A stretch of DNA of 64,000 bases from JAWVFM01 sp963841455 (GCA_963841455.1 CAWJCU010000002.1:310001-374000), one strand, 5' to 3'; shown: positions 25,374 to 33,795, counted from the stretch's first letter. Notes: a model not told the origin generated them from the letters alone. Numbers and translations: made by a program.

Positions 25374-26312
25374 GTGGAGGTCGCTGAGCGAGCCTTCCGG
25401 GCAATGGGAACGGAGATCCGGGTCCTCGTCGGGCCCCCGGCGGGCCCCGGGCTGCCGCCCCCGACCTTGGCCGCGATCTCCCGCCAGGCCGCGCTGATCG
25501 ACTTCGACCGTCGCCTCTCGAGGTTCCGCGACGACAGCGAGCTCTGTGCCCTCAACGGCGACCCCAGGGCGACGGTGCCGGCGTCGGCCCTGTTGCGCGC
25601 GGCAGTCAGAGCCGGCCTCTGGGCGGCCGAGGAGTCCGGTGGCCTCGTCGACCCGACGCTCCTGCTGCCGCTCGAGGCCGCCGGCTACGCCGCGAGTCGC
25701 GATGAGCTCGAGCGGGTCCCTCTGTCCGAGGCTCTCGCTGACGCGCCACCCCGGCGCCCGGCGCGGCCGCGAGAGCCGCCCGAGTGGCGCGAGATCTCGG
25801 TCGACGACGAAGCTGAGCAGGTCGAGCGCCCGCCGGGCGTGATGTTCGACACCGGCGGGACCGGTAAGGGCCTGGCGGCGGACCTGAGCGCGGCCCGTCT
25901 CGAGGGTTATGCCCGCTTCGCGGTCGATTGCGGCGGCGACGTCCGCGTCGGTGGTGCCGACGCTGCGGCCGAGCCATTCGAGATCGAGATCCGACATCCC
26001 CTGAATGGCGAGGCGCTGGCGACGGTTCCGCTGCGGGCGGGAGCGATCGCGACGTCGGGCGTCGATGTCAACGTCTGGCGCCGCGCGGACGGCCGCTATG
26101 CCCATCACCTGCTCGACCCGCGCAACGGAGAGCCGGTGTGGACTGGGCTCGTCGGGGCGACGGCGCTTGCCCCGACCGCGGTCGCCGCCGAGATGCTCGC
26201 CAAGGCCGCCCTCCTTTCGGGCCCGGAGGGCGCCGGCTCGTACCTCGACGAGCACGGCGGCCTCGTCGTGCGCGAGGACGGCTCGGCCGAGCGCTTCGGG
26301 CCCTTCGCATAA
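25374..26312 (+). CDS. apbE: ApbE FAD:protein FMN transferase (module A)
   Basis: 312 residues from GTG 25374; an earlier in-frame start overlaps the divergent kinase. ApbE blocks in order: AFRAMGTEIRVLV, FDRRLSRFRDDSELCALN, DTGGTGKGLAADL (FAD/Mg site), ATSGVDVNVWRRADGRYAHH and HLLDPRNGEPVWTGLVGATA. ApbE links FMN by phosphoester to Thr/Ser of target proteins. No signal peptide or lipobox is visible, so it should act in the cytoplasm unless exported otherwise. No FMN_bind-domain protein is nearby. It heads module A (reductase, ferredoxin, lipoprotein, two small TM proteins, FRD). Confidence 0.88.
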   Translation: MEVAERAFRAMGTEIRVLVGPPAGPGLPPPTLAAISRQAALIDFDRRLSRFRDDSELCALNGDPRATVPASALLRAAVRAGLWAAEESGGLVDPTLLLPLEAAGYAASRDELERVPLSEALADAPPRRPARPREPPEWREISVDDEAEQVERPPGVMFDTGGTGKGLAADLSAARLEGYARFAVDCGGDVRVGGADAAAEPFEIEIRHPLNGEALATVPLRAGAIATSGVDVNVWRRADGRYAHHLLDPRNGEPVWTGLVGATALAPTAVAAEMLAKAALLSGPEGAGSYLDEHGGLVVREDGSAERFGPFA

Positions 26313-26357
26313 CTGCCTGAGCCAGGCCTGCGGCGAATTACGTACGTACGAAGCGGT

Positions 26358-26376
26358 CGAGCCCCGTAGCGGCTCG
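26358..26376. repeat. Short hairpin downstream of apbE-A
   Basis: CGAGCC (26358-26363) and GGCTCG (26371-26376) pair around a 7-base loop. It follows apbE-A by 45 bases and precedes the TAGGTT promoter-like element. Possibly a weak terminator; no T-tract. Confidence 0.3.
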
Positions 26377-26389
26377 CGCACCCGGGTCC

Positions 26390-26395
26390 TAGGTT
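26390..26395 (+). promoter_or_regulatory. Putative -10 (TAGGTT) of the module A reductase operon
   Basis: TAGGTT lies 48 bases upstream of ATG 26444 within the 131-bp gap after apbE-A, suggesting the reductase-ferredoxin-FRD genes can be transcribed separately from apbE. A perfect palindrome TACGTACGTA (26339-26348) is just upstream. Confidence 0.3.
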
Positions 26396-26443
26396 TGGCG
26401 TCGAGATGCGTGAACCCCTCGAAACGCGGAAATCGGTCGTTCG

Positions 26444-27646
26444 ATGACCGGCGACGGCGTCCTCATCGCCGGTGGCGGCCTCGCGGCGCAGCGCTGCTGC
26501 GAGACGCTCCGCTCGCGGGGCTTCGACGGGCGGATCCGCGTCATCTGCGAGGAGCCGGTGGCTCCCTATGATCGGCCGCCGCTCTCGAAGGCGGTCCTCG
26601 CCGGTGATCGCGACCCCGCGACCCTCCCCTTCCGTACCGCAGAGTGGTACCAGGAGCACGCGGTCGAGCTGCTGCTCGAGGAGCGGGCGCAGGCGATCGA
26701 CCTCGCCACCGCCACGGTCGAGCTCACGTCCGGTGCGAAGCTTCGCTACGACAGCCTCGTCGTCGCCACCGGAAGCCGCCCTCGGACGCTCCCCGGCCTC
26801 GAGCGCTTTCGCAACGCGCACACGCTGCGCACCGTCGCAGACGCCTGCGCCCTTCGCGACGAGCTGACGGGCAACGGCCGCCTCGTCGTGGTCGGCGCCG
26901 GCTTCATCGGCCTCGAGGTCGCGGCGACGGCGCGCGGGCGCGGCGTCGACGTCACGGTGATCGAGGCTGCTTCGGAGCCGTTGATGCGCGTCCTCGGGCC
27001 CGACCTCGGCCGTTGGTTTGCCGACCTGCACCGCGCCCAGGGCGTCGAGCTGTTGACGTCCACGCACGTCTCCCGCTTCGGCAGCGGCGCCGACGCGATC
27101 GAGTGGGTAGAGGTGGCCGACGGGCGGCGAATCGCGTGCGCGTCGTTGCTCGTCGGCATCGGCATCGAGCCCGACACGCTCTGGCTCGATGGCAGCGGCC
27201 TCGATCCGGACGGCGTCCGGGTCGACGAACGCGGCCGGACCTCCGCTGCCGACGTCTACGCGGCCGGTGACGCCTGCCGTCCCCTCGACCCGAACACCGG
27301 CGACTACCAGCGCACCGAGCACTGGGAGGCGGCCGCGAAGCAGGGGGCACAGGTCGCCCGGACCATCGTCGGCGATGACCCGTCGCCGCTTGCCTTGTCG
27401 TCGTTTTGGACCGACCAGTACGGGCTACGGATCCAGACGATCGGCGACGCCACGCGGGCCGACGCGGTCGAGATCGACGGCGAACCCGAGAGTCGCGACT
27501 TCAGCGCCATGATGCTCCGCGCGGGGACCCCGATCGCCGCCATGACGGTGGCACGGCCCCGCGCGCTGCCCGAGCTTCGCCGCCAGATCGAGGCGGCGCA
27601 ATCGACACCGGAGGTGACGCCCGATGAGGTACCTGCCGCAAGTTGA
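26444..27646 (+). CDS. FAD-dependent ferredoxin/rubredoxin reductase (module A)
   Basis: 400 residues of the BphA4/rubredoxin reductase family. VLIAGGGLAAQRCCETL binds FAD, PYDRPPLSKAVLAG is the family hallmark, VVVGAGFIGLEVAATARG binds NAD(P)H, VYAAGDACR is the second FAD contact, and RTEHWEAAAKQG is near the C-terminus. It transfers electrons from NAD(P)H to a small ferredoxin, whose gene overlaps this one by 23 bp. A homologous pair with the same order is in module B. The reductase could feed the FRD hemes either directly or through the ferredoxin. Confidence 0.88.
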   Translation: MTGDGVLIAGGGLAAQRCCETLRSRGFDGRIRVICEEPVAPYDRPPLSKAVLAGDRDPATLPFRTAEWYQEHAVELLLEERAQAIDLATATVELTSGAKLRYDSLVVATGSRPRTLPGLERFRNAHTLRTVADACALRDELTGNGRLVVVGAGFIGLEVAATARGRGVDVTVIEAASEPLMRVLGPDLGRWFADLHRAQGVELLTSTHVSRFGSGADAIEWVEVADGRRIACASLLVGIGIEPDTLWLDGSGLDPDGVRVDERGRTSAADVYAAGDACRPLDPNTGDYQRTEHWEAAAKQGAQVARTIVGDDPSPLALSSFWTDQYGLRIQTIGDATRADAVEIDGEPESRDFSAMMLRAGTPIAAMTVARPRALPELRRQIEAAQSTPEVTPDEVPAAS

Positions 27647-27830
27647 CGAGAACGTATGCGCCGCCCACGGCGACTGCGTCGAACTGGCGCCGCAGGTCTT
27701 CGCTCTCAACGACACCGCCCACGTGATCGGCGACGGACCCCCGGACCTGATCATGGCGGCGGCGGAGGCGTGCCCCTCGGTGGCGATCATCGTCGTCGAC
27801 GCCGACTCCGGCGAGCAGGTCTATCCCTAG
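27624..27830 (+). CDS. Small single-cluster ferredoxin, CxxHxxC type (module A)
   Basis: 68 residues. Ligand pattern ENVCAAHGDCVELAP ... AEACPSVAI: three Cys, with His at the position of the fourth. Actinobacterial ferredoxins of this kind, known from P450 systems, usually hold a [3Fe-4S] cluster. ATG 27624 overlaps the reductase gene end. The module B ferredoxin is near identical in layout (DACSAHGDC, EACPSLAI), including the His, so the pair probably arose by duplication. No P450 is in the window; the likely partner is the FRD/reductase system. Confidence 0.88.
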   Translation: MRYLPQVDENVCAAHGDCVELAPQVFALNDTAHVIGDGPPDLIMAAAEACPSVAIIVVDADSGEQVYP

Positions 27831-27844
27831 GCGGGAAGAATCCG

Positions 27845-28420
27845 GTGCTTGCCAGACCGCTGATTCTCACCTCGGCCCTCATCGTGTACGGCGTCGTGAC
27901 GCTATCGGGGTGCGGCGGAGACACCCGGCGCGCCGAGAGCGAGGGCGTCGCGGCCACGTCGTCGCAGGCCGCCGCCCCGGGCCCGCGGGTCAAGCTCCCA
28001 CACGGTCCGGCGGTGAGCGCCCGGCCGACGGATCCGGCGCGACGCGCCTATCTGGCGAAGGCTGATCGTGTCTGTGCCCGCTTCGATCCCGTTCGCAACG
28101 AGGCCCGCGACCGCGCCGCCGGAGAATCCGCCGACGTCGCCAAGGCGGCGCGGTCATACGACGAGGGCGTCAAGGTCGGCCACCAGCAGCTCCGCGCGCT
28201 CACGGCGATCCGCCCGCCGAGCGGGGATCGGGCCCTCTTACGCGCAAACGTCTTCGTTCCGCTGCGTGATCAGCTCGCCCTTCGCGGCCAAATCGCGCCC
28301 GCGCTCGCCCGGGCGGACGTCGCCCAGCTCCGCCCGCTCCAGGCACGGGTGGACTCGCTGACCCGCTCGCTCGAGGGCTTCGCGCGCGGCTACGGCTTCA
28401 AGGTCTGCGGAGTGGATTGA
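27845..28420 (+). CDS. Putative lipoprotein of module A
   Basis: 191 residues from GTG 27845, 14 bp after the ferredoxin. The signal region ARPLILTSALIVYGVVTLSGC ends in a lipobox (LSGC; Cys at about residue 20), so it should be lipid-anchored outside the membrane. The mature part is helical and charged, with two further Cys (DRVCARFD and FKVCGVD) that could form a disulfide. No heme or flavin motif. Its place between ferredoxin and the small TM genes suggests an extracytoplasmic part of the module; function unknown. Confidence 0.65.
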   Translation: MLARPLILTSALIVYGVVTLSGCGGDTRRAESEGVAATSSQAAAPGPRVKLPHGPAVSARPTDPARRAYLAKADRVCARFDPVRNEARDRAAGESADVAKAARSYDEGVKVGHQQLRALTAIRPPSGDRALLRANVFVPLRDQLALRGQIAPALARADVAQLRPLQARVDSLTRSLEGFARGYGFKVCGVD

Positions 28421-28427
28421 GGGGGAG

Positions 28428-28721
28428 ATGGAAGCCAGCAAGACAACGGAGCGACCGGGCAGCACCGCCCCAGTGAGCGCACCACGTCCGCGCCCGCCGC
28501 GCCCGCTTCCGAGCCCGCTCGCCGTCATCACGATCGCGCTCGGCCTCTTCTTCATCGTGTTGACGCTGCTCGCGATTCAGGTGCGAAACGGGCGCGATCC
28601 CGCTCTCGGGCCGGGTCCCGTGGTCGCACCCACCAGCCAGCCGATTGCGGGAGCCACCAAGGGAACGAATCCCAAGGCAGCAACGAAGATCGTCACCCGT
28701 ACCTCCCCGCATATCCCATGA
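28428..28721 (+). CDS. Small single-TM protein, S1 type, with C-terminal VTRTS (module A)
   Basis: 97 residues. A Pro/Arg-rich cytoplasmic N-terminus (RPRPPRPLPSP) is followed by one TM helix (about residues 34-54) and the motif VRNGRDPALG just outside. The tail ends KIVTRTSPHIP. The S1 homologue in module B has the same plan: PSPW, TM, LRSGNDPSLAG, tail ending VVTGTS. The R-x-G-x-DP-x-L motif after the TM and the Thr/Ser end define this small family. No known domain; candidate flavinylation target or FRD partner (inference). ATGA overlap with the next gene. Confidence 0.65.
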   Translation: MEASKTTERPGSTAPVSAPRPRPPRPLPSPLAVITIALGLFFIVLTLLAIQVRNGRDPALGPGPVVAPTSQPIAGATKGTNPKAATKIVTRTSPHIP

Positions 28722-28966
28722 GCGTCGCCGGCGCTACCCCAGACGCCGCGCGTCGGCCCGCGCCGAGCCCGTCGCGCCCGGGGACCAAGACCCGGGTCGC
28801 AGCGATCCTCGTCGTCCTCGCGCTGGCGGCGCTGTCCGCCTACGCGATGTTCAGCGGGCCAACGCCGATTCCGGGCGGCGCCCAGCGGACCACGGCCCCG
28901 GCGGCGTCGGCGCCGCAGGCGGTCCCGCCAAGAGACGAAGAGCGAGGGGGCGAGGGCGGTGACTGA
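28718..28966 (+). CDS. Small single-TM protein, S2 type, ending GEGGD (module A)
   Basis: 82 residues. N-terminal Pro/Arg region, one TM helix (about residues 28-46, VAAILVVLALAALSAYAMF), then a short Ala/Pro/Thr tail ending ERGGEGGD. The module B S2 protein ends DRGEGGGD, and in both cases the stop overlaps the following GTG start in an identical GTGACTGA junction. Unknown function. Its start overlaps S1 (ATGA) and its end overlaps FRD, so S1, S2 and FRD are probably made in fixed ratio. Confidence 0.6.
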   Translation: MSVAGATPDAARRPAPSPSRPGTKTRVAAILVVLALAALSAYAMFSGPTPIPGGAQRTTAPAASAPQAVPPRDEERGGEGGD

Positions 28967-29552
28967 GCCGGATCCGGGCCTCTACGGCTGGTGGCTCGCC
29001 GCGCGCTCGGCCGGGATCGTCGCCTTCATCCTCATCGCGACCGCGGTGACCCTGGGCCTGTTCATGGCGTCGAACGTCACCCGGCGGCCGGGGCTCAAGC
29101 GCACCCTGGTCAAGGTCCACGAGCAGGTCGCGCTCGCCGGACTGATCGCGATCGCGACTCACGGCGTGCTGCTCCTCGGCGACGGCTGGCTGCGCCCCGG
29201 GGTTCTCGGGATCGCTGTGCCGTTCCAGATCAGCTACCGACCGGTCTTTGTCGCACTCGGAATTTTCGCTGGCTACCTCGGGGCCCTTCTCGGGCTCACG
29301 TACTACGCTCGCCGCAGGATCGGCGCTCGCCGCTGGCGCCAGTTCCACCGGGCGACGGTGATCGTCTACGCGCTGGCGGTGGTCCACTCGCTCGGATCCG
29401 GGACGGACGGGGCGAGCTTGTGGTTCCGGGTGCTGGTGGCCGCGAGCATGATCCCGATCGCCGTGCTGCTTGCTCTGCGCTATCGCCCGCGCCCGAGCAG
29501 GCGCCCCGTCCCGATCCCGTCCGGCTCGAAACCAGCGACGAGCGGCGGCTGA
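28959..29552 (+). CDS. Ferric-reductase-like diheme transmembrane protein (FRD-2, module A)
   Basis: 197 residues, GTG start, six TM segments. The heme His pairs are conserved: H-x13-H (VHEQ...ATHG) and H-x12-H (FHRA...VVHS), the latter followed by LGSGTD. No flavin or nicotinamide domain, so the electron donor should be the co-encoded reductase/ferredoxin and the acceptor an extracytoplasmic group. The C-terminus is a short basic/proline tail. GTGACTGA overlap with S2 ties it to the small proteins. Confidence 0.82.
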   Translation: MTEPDPGLYGWWLAARSAGIVAFILIATAVTLGLFMASNVTRRPGLKRTLVKVHEQVALAGLIAIATHGVLLLGDGWLRPGVLGIAVPFQISYRPVFVALGIFAGYLGALLGLTYYARRRIGARRWRQFHRATVIVYALAVVHSLGSGTDGASLWFRVLVAASMIPIAVLLALRYRPRPSRRPVPIPSGSKPATSGG

Positions 29553-29586
29553 CCCCGTCGTACTGGCGACGGCGGCAACGGCCAGA

Positions 29587-29592
29587 TACGGT
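29587..29592 (+). promoter_or_regulatory. Putative -10 (TACGGT) for leaderless CBS-domain gene
   Basis: TACGGT is 6 bases upstream of ATG 29599, identical in sequence and spacing to the element before the OsmC-like gene. Confidence 0.38.
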
Positions 29593-29598
29593 TCGGGC

Positions 29599-30018
29599 AT
29601 GGAGCGCAGCTACATCGGACCGGCCTTCGCCGACGCCCGTGTCCACGACGCGATGCGGGTCGGCGTCATCACCTGCCGGCCCGAGACCAAGCTCGCCGAC
29701 GTCGCCCAGATGATGGTCTCCTACGATGCGCACTCCGTCGTCGTCGCCGACCTGCCGGGCGAGACCAGCGATTGGGGGATCGTGACCAGCCTGGACCTCG
29801 CAAAGTCGGCCGGCGAGCTCGACTCGCTCACCGCCGGCGAGGTGGCCAGCGCGGATCTGGTCACGATCGCCTCCGATGAGTCGCTCGATCGGGCCGCGAG
29901 GATGATGGCCGAGCACGGCGTCTCCCACCTGATCGCCGTCCAGCCCGACACCGGCCGCCCCGCGGGCATGATCTCTGCGCGGGGAATCGCCGCCGCGGTG
30001 GCGTACGGGCACGCCTAG
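29599..30018 (+). CDS. Tandem CBS-domain protein
   Basis: 139 residues. Two CBS repeats: VGVITCRPETKLADVAQMM with DWGIVTSLDLAKSAG, then ASADLVTIASDESLDRAARM with PAGMISARGIAAAV. Such stand-alone pairs bind adenine nucleotides and act as energy sensors. Start ATG 29599 agrees with the TACGGT element; a longer reading frame upstream lacks CBS sequence. Placed right after module A, but with its own promoter. Confidence 0.83.
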   Translation: MERSYIGPAFADARVHDAMRVGVITCRPETKLADVAQMMVSYDAHSVVVADLPGETSDWGIVTSLDLAKSAGELDSLTAGEVASADLVTIASDESLDRAARMMAEHGVSHLIAVQPDTGRPAGMISARGIAAAVAYGHA

Positions 30019-30046
30019 CTACGACCGCGTGACGACCGCCCAGGCG

Positions 30047-30826
30047 CTACGCGGGCAGGTCGCGCCGTTCGAAGAGCAGCGCCCCGATGGCCGCGAGCGC
30101 GACGGCCGCGACGGTGACGCCGACGAAGGAGAGCGGGTCGATGCCGTTCTCTATCGCCTTGTCGTAGTAGCGGAAGACCGACGCGTAGCGGATCCCGTCG
30201 ACGCTCGGGTCGAGCCTGCCGATCAAATCCAGTACGTACATCCCGACCAGAAAGCCCGCCACCGAGCCGGTGATCACGCCGGTGTGCAGCGACCAGCCGG
30301 TGACGACGATCCCCAGGCCCGCGACGAGCAACGCCAGCGGCCAGACGTTCGCGAATCCGGCGAGGGCGGACCCGAACGAGACGCCGGCGCCCGACAGCAC
30401 GCTGCCGATCATGGTGAGGACCAGGGTGACGGCGAGGACCGCGGCGAGCTCGATCGCGGTCGCAGCGAAGCCAGCCGCAACCAGGTGGCGGCGAGACACC
30501 GGGGCTGAGAGCAGCACGTCGAGCCGCCCGCTTTCGGCGGCGCCGGAGAGTCCGCTCGCGATCGAACGCACCGCCAGGTAGCCGACGGCGAGCGGCACGA
30601 TCAGGCTCAACATCTCCGCGTGCAGGTATTGCTCGACCGTCGACAGGTCGCCGACCCCGAAGGCCTGCTTCAGCGCCTGCGGGTAGCCGCGGACCGCTCT
30701 GGCGAGCGATGACTCGATCGAGGGGAATATCGAAACGATGAAGGCCGACCACAGTCCGAGCGGGAGGGCCCACCAGAGCAGCGAGCGGCGTCGGTCGCGA
30801 AGCTGGGCGGCGACCAGCGCCGTCAC
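30047..30826 (-). CDS. ABC-2-type transporter permease
   Basis: 259 residues from GTG 30826, which overlaps the ATPase stop (GTGA). Six TM segments with a long N-terminal extracytoplasmic loop between TM1 and TM2 (ESSLARAVRGYPQALKQAFG) typical of ABC-2 exporters, and a conserved end ALLFERRDL. Pairs with the ATPase to export an unknown substrate, often drug-like or lipid compounds. Confidence 0.85.
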   Translation of the reverse strand: MTALVAAQLRDRRRSLLWWALPLGLWSAFIVSIFPSIESSLARAVRGYPQALKQAFGVGDLSTVEQYLHAEMLSLIVPLAVGYLAVRSIASGLSGAAESGRLDVLLSAPVSRRHLVAAGFAATAIELAAVLAVTLVLTMIGSVLSGAGVSFGSALAGFANVWPLALLVAGLGIVVTGWSLHTGVITGSVAGFLVGMYVLDLIGRLDPSVDGIRYASVFRYYDKAIENGIDPLSFVGVTVAAVALAAIGALLFERRDLPA

Positions 30827-31713
30827 CTTGTGCCTTCCTCGTAGTAGGTGAGGAAGACCTCCTCCAGGGTCGGACCGGCAACCTCGAGATCCGCGACGGC
30901 ATGACGAGCGATTGCCTTGATCACTGGGTCGAGGTCTCGAGCGACGTTGAACGTGATGCGCGCTCCCGCCGTCTCCAACCCGCTCACGCCCGGACATCCG
31001 CGCAACTCCGCCACGTCGATCGGCTCGGCGAACTCGACCGACACCCGGCGCTGCATCCTGCCGGTCAGGTTGGCCACCCGCTCAAGCGCAATCAGCTTGC
31101 CGTCGCGGATGATCCCGACCCGATCGCAGACGCGCTCGACCTCGTCGAGCTCGTGAGAGGAGAGGAAGACCGCGCAGCCGCGCTCGCGCTCCTCGCCGAC
31201 GAGCGTCAGGAACTCCTCCTGCATAAGTGGGTCGAGCCCGCTGGTCGGCTCGTCGAGGATCAGTAGCTCGGGCCGGTGGAAGAGCGCCAGGATCAGCCCG
31301 ATCTTCTGACGGTTGCCGCGCGAGAGCTCTCCCAGCGGCCGCCCGAGGTCGGCCCGAAAGCGCTCGGCCAGCGCCTCGGCTCGGCCGAGCCCGGCGAGCC
31401 CGCGAAGGCGTGCCAGCAGCGAAACCGCGTCGCGCCCAGTGGCGTGCTTTCCGTAGCCGAAGTTGCCCGGCAGGTTGCCCAATCGGGCGTGGATCGCGAC
31501 GCTGTCGCGGCGGCTGTCGAGGCCGAAGATGCGGGCGCTCCCGCGGGTCGGATGCAGGAGGTCCAGGAGGGTGCGGATCATCGTCGTCTTGCCGGCACCG
31601 TTGGGGCCGAGGAAGCCGAACACCTCGCCCTCCTCGACCGCGATCGTCACGTCCTCGATGCCGCGGTCGCGGCCGTAGAACTTCGTCAGCCGCTCAGTCT
31701 CGATCGCCGTCAC
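30823..31713 (-). CDS. ABC transporter ATP-binding protein
   Basis: 296 residues. Walker A GPNGAGKTT near residue 40, signature-like LSRGNRQKIGLILAL, Walker B LLILDEPTSGLDP, and switch SSHELDEVERV. A C-terminal ~80-residue extension (RRVSVEFAEPIDVAEL onwards) is typical of DrrA-type subunits. Works with the ABC-2 permease encoded immediately downstream. Divergent from the two-domain kinase at 31796. Confidence 0.92.
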   Translation of the reverse strand: MTAIETERLTKFYGRDRGIEDVTIAVEEGEVFGFLGPNGAGKTTMIRTLLDLLHPTRGSARIFGLDSRRDSVAIHARLGNLPGNFGYGKHATGRDAVSLLARLRGLAGLGRAEALAERFRADLGRPLGELSRGNRQKIGLILALFHRPELLILDEPTSGLDPLMQEEFLTLVGEERERGCAVFLSSHELDEVERVCDRVGIIRDGKLIALERVANLTGRMQRRVSVEFAEPIDVAELRGCPGVSGLETAGARITFNVARDLDPVIKAIARHAVADLEVAGPTLEEVFLTYYEEGTR

Positions 31714-31795
31714 GAGCCCATGCTTGCAGAGGGGGTAGTTTGCTCGACCCGTAGAACGTTGGACGAGAACAAGGACTTCGCCGGTCGTCGAGGCA

Positions 31796-33334
31796 ATGCT
31801 CGATCCCGGCTTCTACCCCGGCCGGCCCCAGCGCGTCGAGCTCCGCGAGACCCACTCATCGTGGGTCTTTCTCGCCGGCGAGCTCGCCTACAAGGTCAAG
31901 AAGCCGATCGTCCTCCCGTTCCTCGACTACGGGACCGTCGCCCGGCGCCGCGAGATGTGCAAGGAGGAGGTTCGCCTAAACCGCCGCCTCGCGCCCAGCT
32001 ACTACCTCGCGGTCGACTCGATCGTCGCCTCGGGGGACGGCCTTCGACTCCGCCGTGGTGAACACGAGGGAGCGGAGGAATACGTAGTCCGGATGCGGCG
32101 CGTTCCCGAGCAGCGCACGCTCGAGAGCCTCGCGCGCCGGGGGAGCCTCACAGGGGGCTCCATCGACGCCGTGGGCCGCCGCATCGCCGCGTTCCACCTC
32201 GCCGCCCCCGAGGCCCCAACCGATGCGAGGAAGACCGCCCGCCTGCTGGCACCGTTCGAGGACAACGTCTCAGAGCTCCAAGAGATCGCGCCGCCGGCTC
32301 TCGGCAGAGCACGGCTGCGCGCCGCCGCTGAGTTCACCACCGCGTTCCTGGCCGCCCGGCGCGAACGGATCGCGGCGCGCGCGGCGGCGGGAGCCATCCG
32401 TGACTGCCATGGCGACCTTCGCGCCGAGCACGTGATCGTGAATGGCTGCGTCGACGTATACGACTGCATCGAGTTCAACCCGTCCTTTCGTCTGATCGAC
32501 GTCGGCGCGGACCTCGCGTTCCTGGTCATGGACCTCGCACGCCTCGGACGCGCAGACCTCGCGTCGAGGCTCGTCACCGCCTATCGTGACGCGGGAGGTA
32601 ACCCCGGCAGCGACCGCCTCGTGAGCTTCTACGCGTCCTACCGGGCCTGGGTACGCGCCAAGGTGGCGTGCTTTCGAGCCCGCGAGCTCGGGCCCGGCGA
32701 CCCCGCCCACGAGCGCGCAGAAGCCGACGCGGAGGCCCTGCTGGTGCTCGGCCACGAACTGGCGTGGCGGGCGCGCCTGCCCGTCGTGATCGTCGTCTGC
32801 GGGGTTGCTGCCAGCGGCAAGACGGCCCTCGCTTCGCGCCTCAGCGCGATCTCGGGACTGGCTCGGCTGAGCTCCGACGTTGTCCGCAAGGAGCTGGCCG
32901 GGGTCGCGCCGACCGAGCACGCCCGCCCCGAGCACTACACGGAGGACTTCACGCTCAACACCTACCGGGAGCTCGGCCGGCGGGCTCGCTTGGAGGTCCA
33001 ACGCGGCGGCGGCGCAATCGTCGACGCGACCTTCCACATGGACGCCGAGCGACGCGCCTTCTCCGACGAGTTGGCGGCCTCGCCGCTCCGCGTGCTGTTC
33101 GCAGAATGCCGGGCGCCGATCGAGGTCCTGGTCGCGCGAGCGAATGCCCGTGCGGCGACGGGAGCCAGCGTCTCAGACGCCGACGCCGCAATCGTCCGCC
33201 GCCAGGTCACGGAATGGGAGCCCCTTGATCAGGCCTCCGCCGAGCGGGCGACGATCGACACCGCTCGATCGATCGAGGACGAGGTCGTCGAGGTCGAGAA
33301 ACTGACGAATCGCGCCCTCGGCGGCCAATCCTGA
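31796..33334 (+). CDS. Bifunctional protein: aminoglycoside-phosphotransferase-like kinase plus P-loop NTPase
   Basis: 512 residues. The N-terminal ~330 residues belong to the APH-like family (COG2187): VFLAGELAYKVKKPI with the ATP Lys, IRDCHGDLRAEHVIVNG as the catalytic loop with Asp, and FRLIDVGADLAFLVMDL as the metal Asp segment. The C-terminal domain has Walker A VCGVAASGKTALASRL and resembles polynucleotide-kinase-type P-loop enzymes (IVDATFHMDAERRAF). This fusion is widespread, and its physiological substrate is unknown. Start ATG 31796; no overlap with the ABC gene. Confidence 0.85.
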   Translation: MLDPGFYPGRPQRVELRETHSSWVFLAGELAYKVKKPIVLPFLDYGTVARRREMCKEEVRLNRRLAPSYYLAVDSIVASGDGLRLRRGEHEGAEEYVVRMRRVPEQRTLESLARRGSLTGGSIDAVGRRIAAFHLAAPEAPTDARKTARLLAPFEDNVSELQEIAPPALGRARLRAAAEFTTAFLAARRERIAARAAAGAIRDCHGDLRAEHVIVNGCVDVYDCIEFNPSFRLIDVGADLAFLVMDLARLGRADLASRLVTAYRDAGGNPGSDRLVSFYASYRAWVRAKVACFRARELGPGDPAHERAEADAEALLVLGHELAWRARLPVVIVVCGVAASGKTALASRLSAISGLARLSSDVVRKELAGVAPTEHARPEHYTEDFTLNTYRELGRRARLEVQRGGGAIVDATFHMDAERRAFSDELAASPLRVLFAECRAPIEVLVARANARAATGASVSDADAAIVRRQVTEWEPLDQASAERATIDTARSIEDEVVEVEKLTNRALGGQS

Positions 33335-33363
33335 GGCGCGCCCCCAAGCCTGAGGCGCGCCCC
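33330..33363. repeat. 15-bp tandem direct repeat at convergent gene ends
   Basis: CCTGAGGCGCGCCCC occurs at 33330-33344 and again at 33349-33363, with four bases between. The first copy includes the stop codon of the kinase gene. The repeat sits in the short gap before the convergent Lys-rich gene end and could contribute to termination or be a slippage product. Confidence 0.55.
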
Positions 33364-33370
33364 ACTCCGA

Positions 33371-33754
33371 TCAGCGCGCGGTCTTGCGCGCCTTCGAGGC
33401 CCCGGCGGTCGGACGACGGGCGGAGGTCTTTCGTGCGCTCGAGCGTGATCCGCTCGCAACAACCTTCTGCGCCCGCTCGACGTCCCGCTGCAGGGCCGTA
33501 CCGAGCTTGCCACTGTCGCGACGAGCATCCTTGACGAAGCGCTCCAGGTCCTTGTAGAGGTCCTTCGCCCCCGCGCTTACGTCCTTGCTCAGATCCTTGC
33601 GAAGCGTCCCGAGAGCGTCCTGCGCTGAATCGAGCGACTCGTTGAGTCGGCGTAGCGCTGCTGGCTCCGTGGGGCGCCGTCCGTTGGTGCGCGACGTTGA
33701 CTTCTTTGTGGCGGTTGACTTCTTGGCGGTTGATTTCTCTGTGGTGGCTGGCAT
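33371..33754 (-). CDS. Histone-H1-like Lys/Ala-rich basic protein
   Basis: 127 residues. Basic low-complexity tails (N-terminal KSTAKKSTATKKSTSR, C-terminal SSARKTSARRPTAGASKARK) flank a helical core with heptad-like spacing (LRRLNESLDSAQDALGTLRK, SKDVSAGAKDLYKDLERFVK). The plan resembles bacterial H1-like or PhaF-type proteins that bind DNA through Lys/Ala tails while the coiled coil oligomerises. AAGGAGA ribosome-binding site 9 bases before the ATG. Neighbour at 34533 is another coiled-coil protein, so a nucleoid or granule-surface role is possible. Confidence 0.6.
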   Translation of the reverse strand: MPATTEKSTAKKSTATKKSTSRTNGRRPTEPAALRRLNESLDSAQDALGTLRKDLSKDVSAGAKDLYKDLERFVKDARRDSGKLGTALQRDVERAQKVVASGSRSSARKTSARRPTAGASKARKTAR

Positions 33755-33795
33755 CTCTCTTCGTCTCCTTGTTTGTTGTTTATCGAGTCAAGCAG
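33755..33795 (-). promoter_or_regulatory. Promoter region of the Lys-rich protein gene
   Basis: Reading the - strand, TTGACT (33791-33786) is a good -35; an AT-rich stretch follows, then AAGGAGA before the ATG at 33754. One of the few places in the window with a near-consensus -35, consistent with strong expression. Confidence 0.4.

Noticed and set aside
26339..26348. TACGTACGTA palindrome as an operator
   Set aside because: A 10-bp self-complementary alternating string with no second copy in module B or C; insufficient support.
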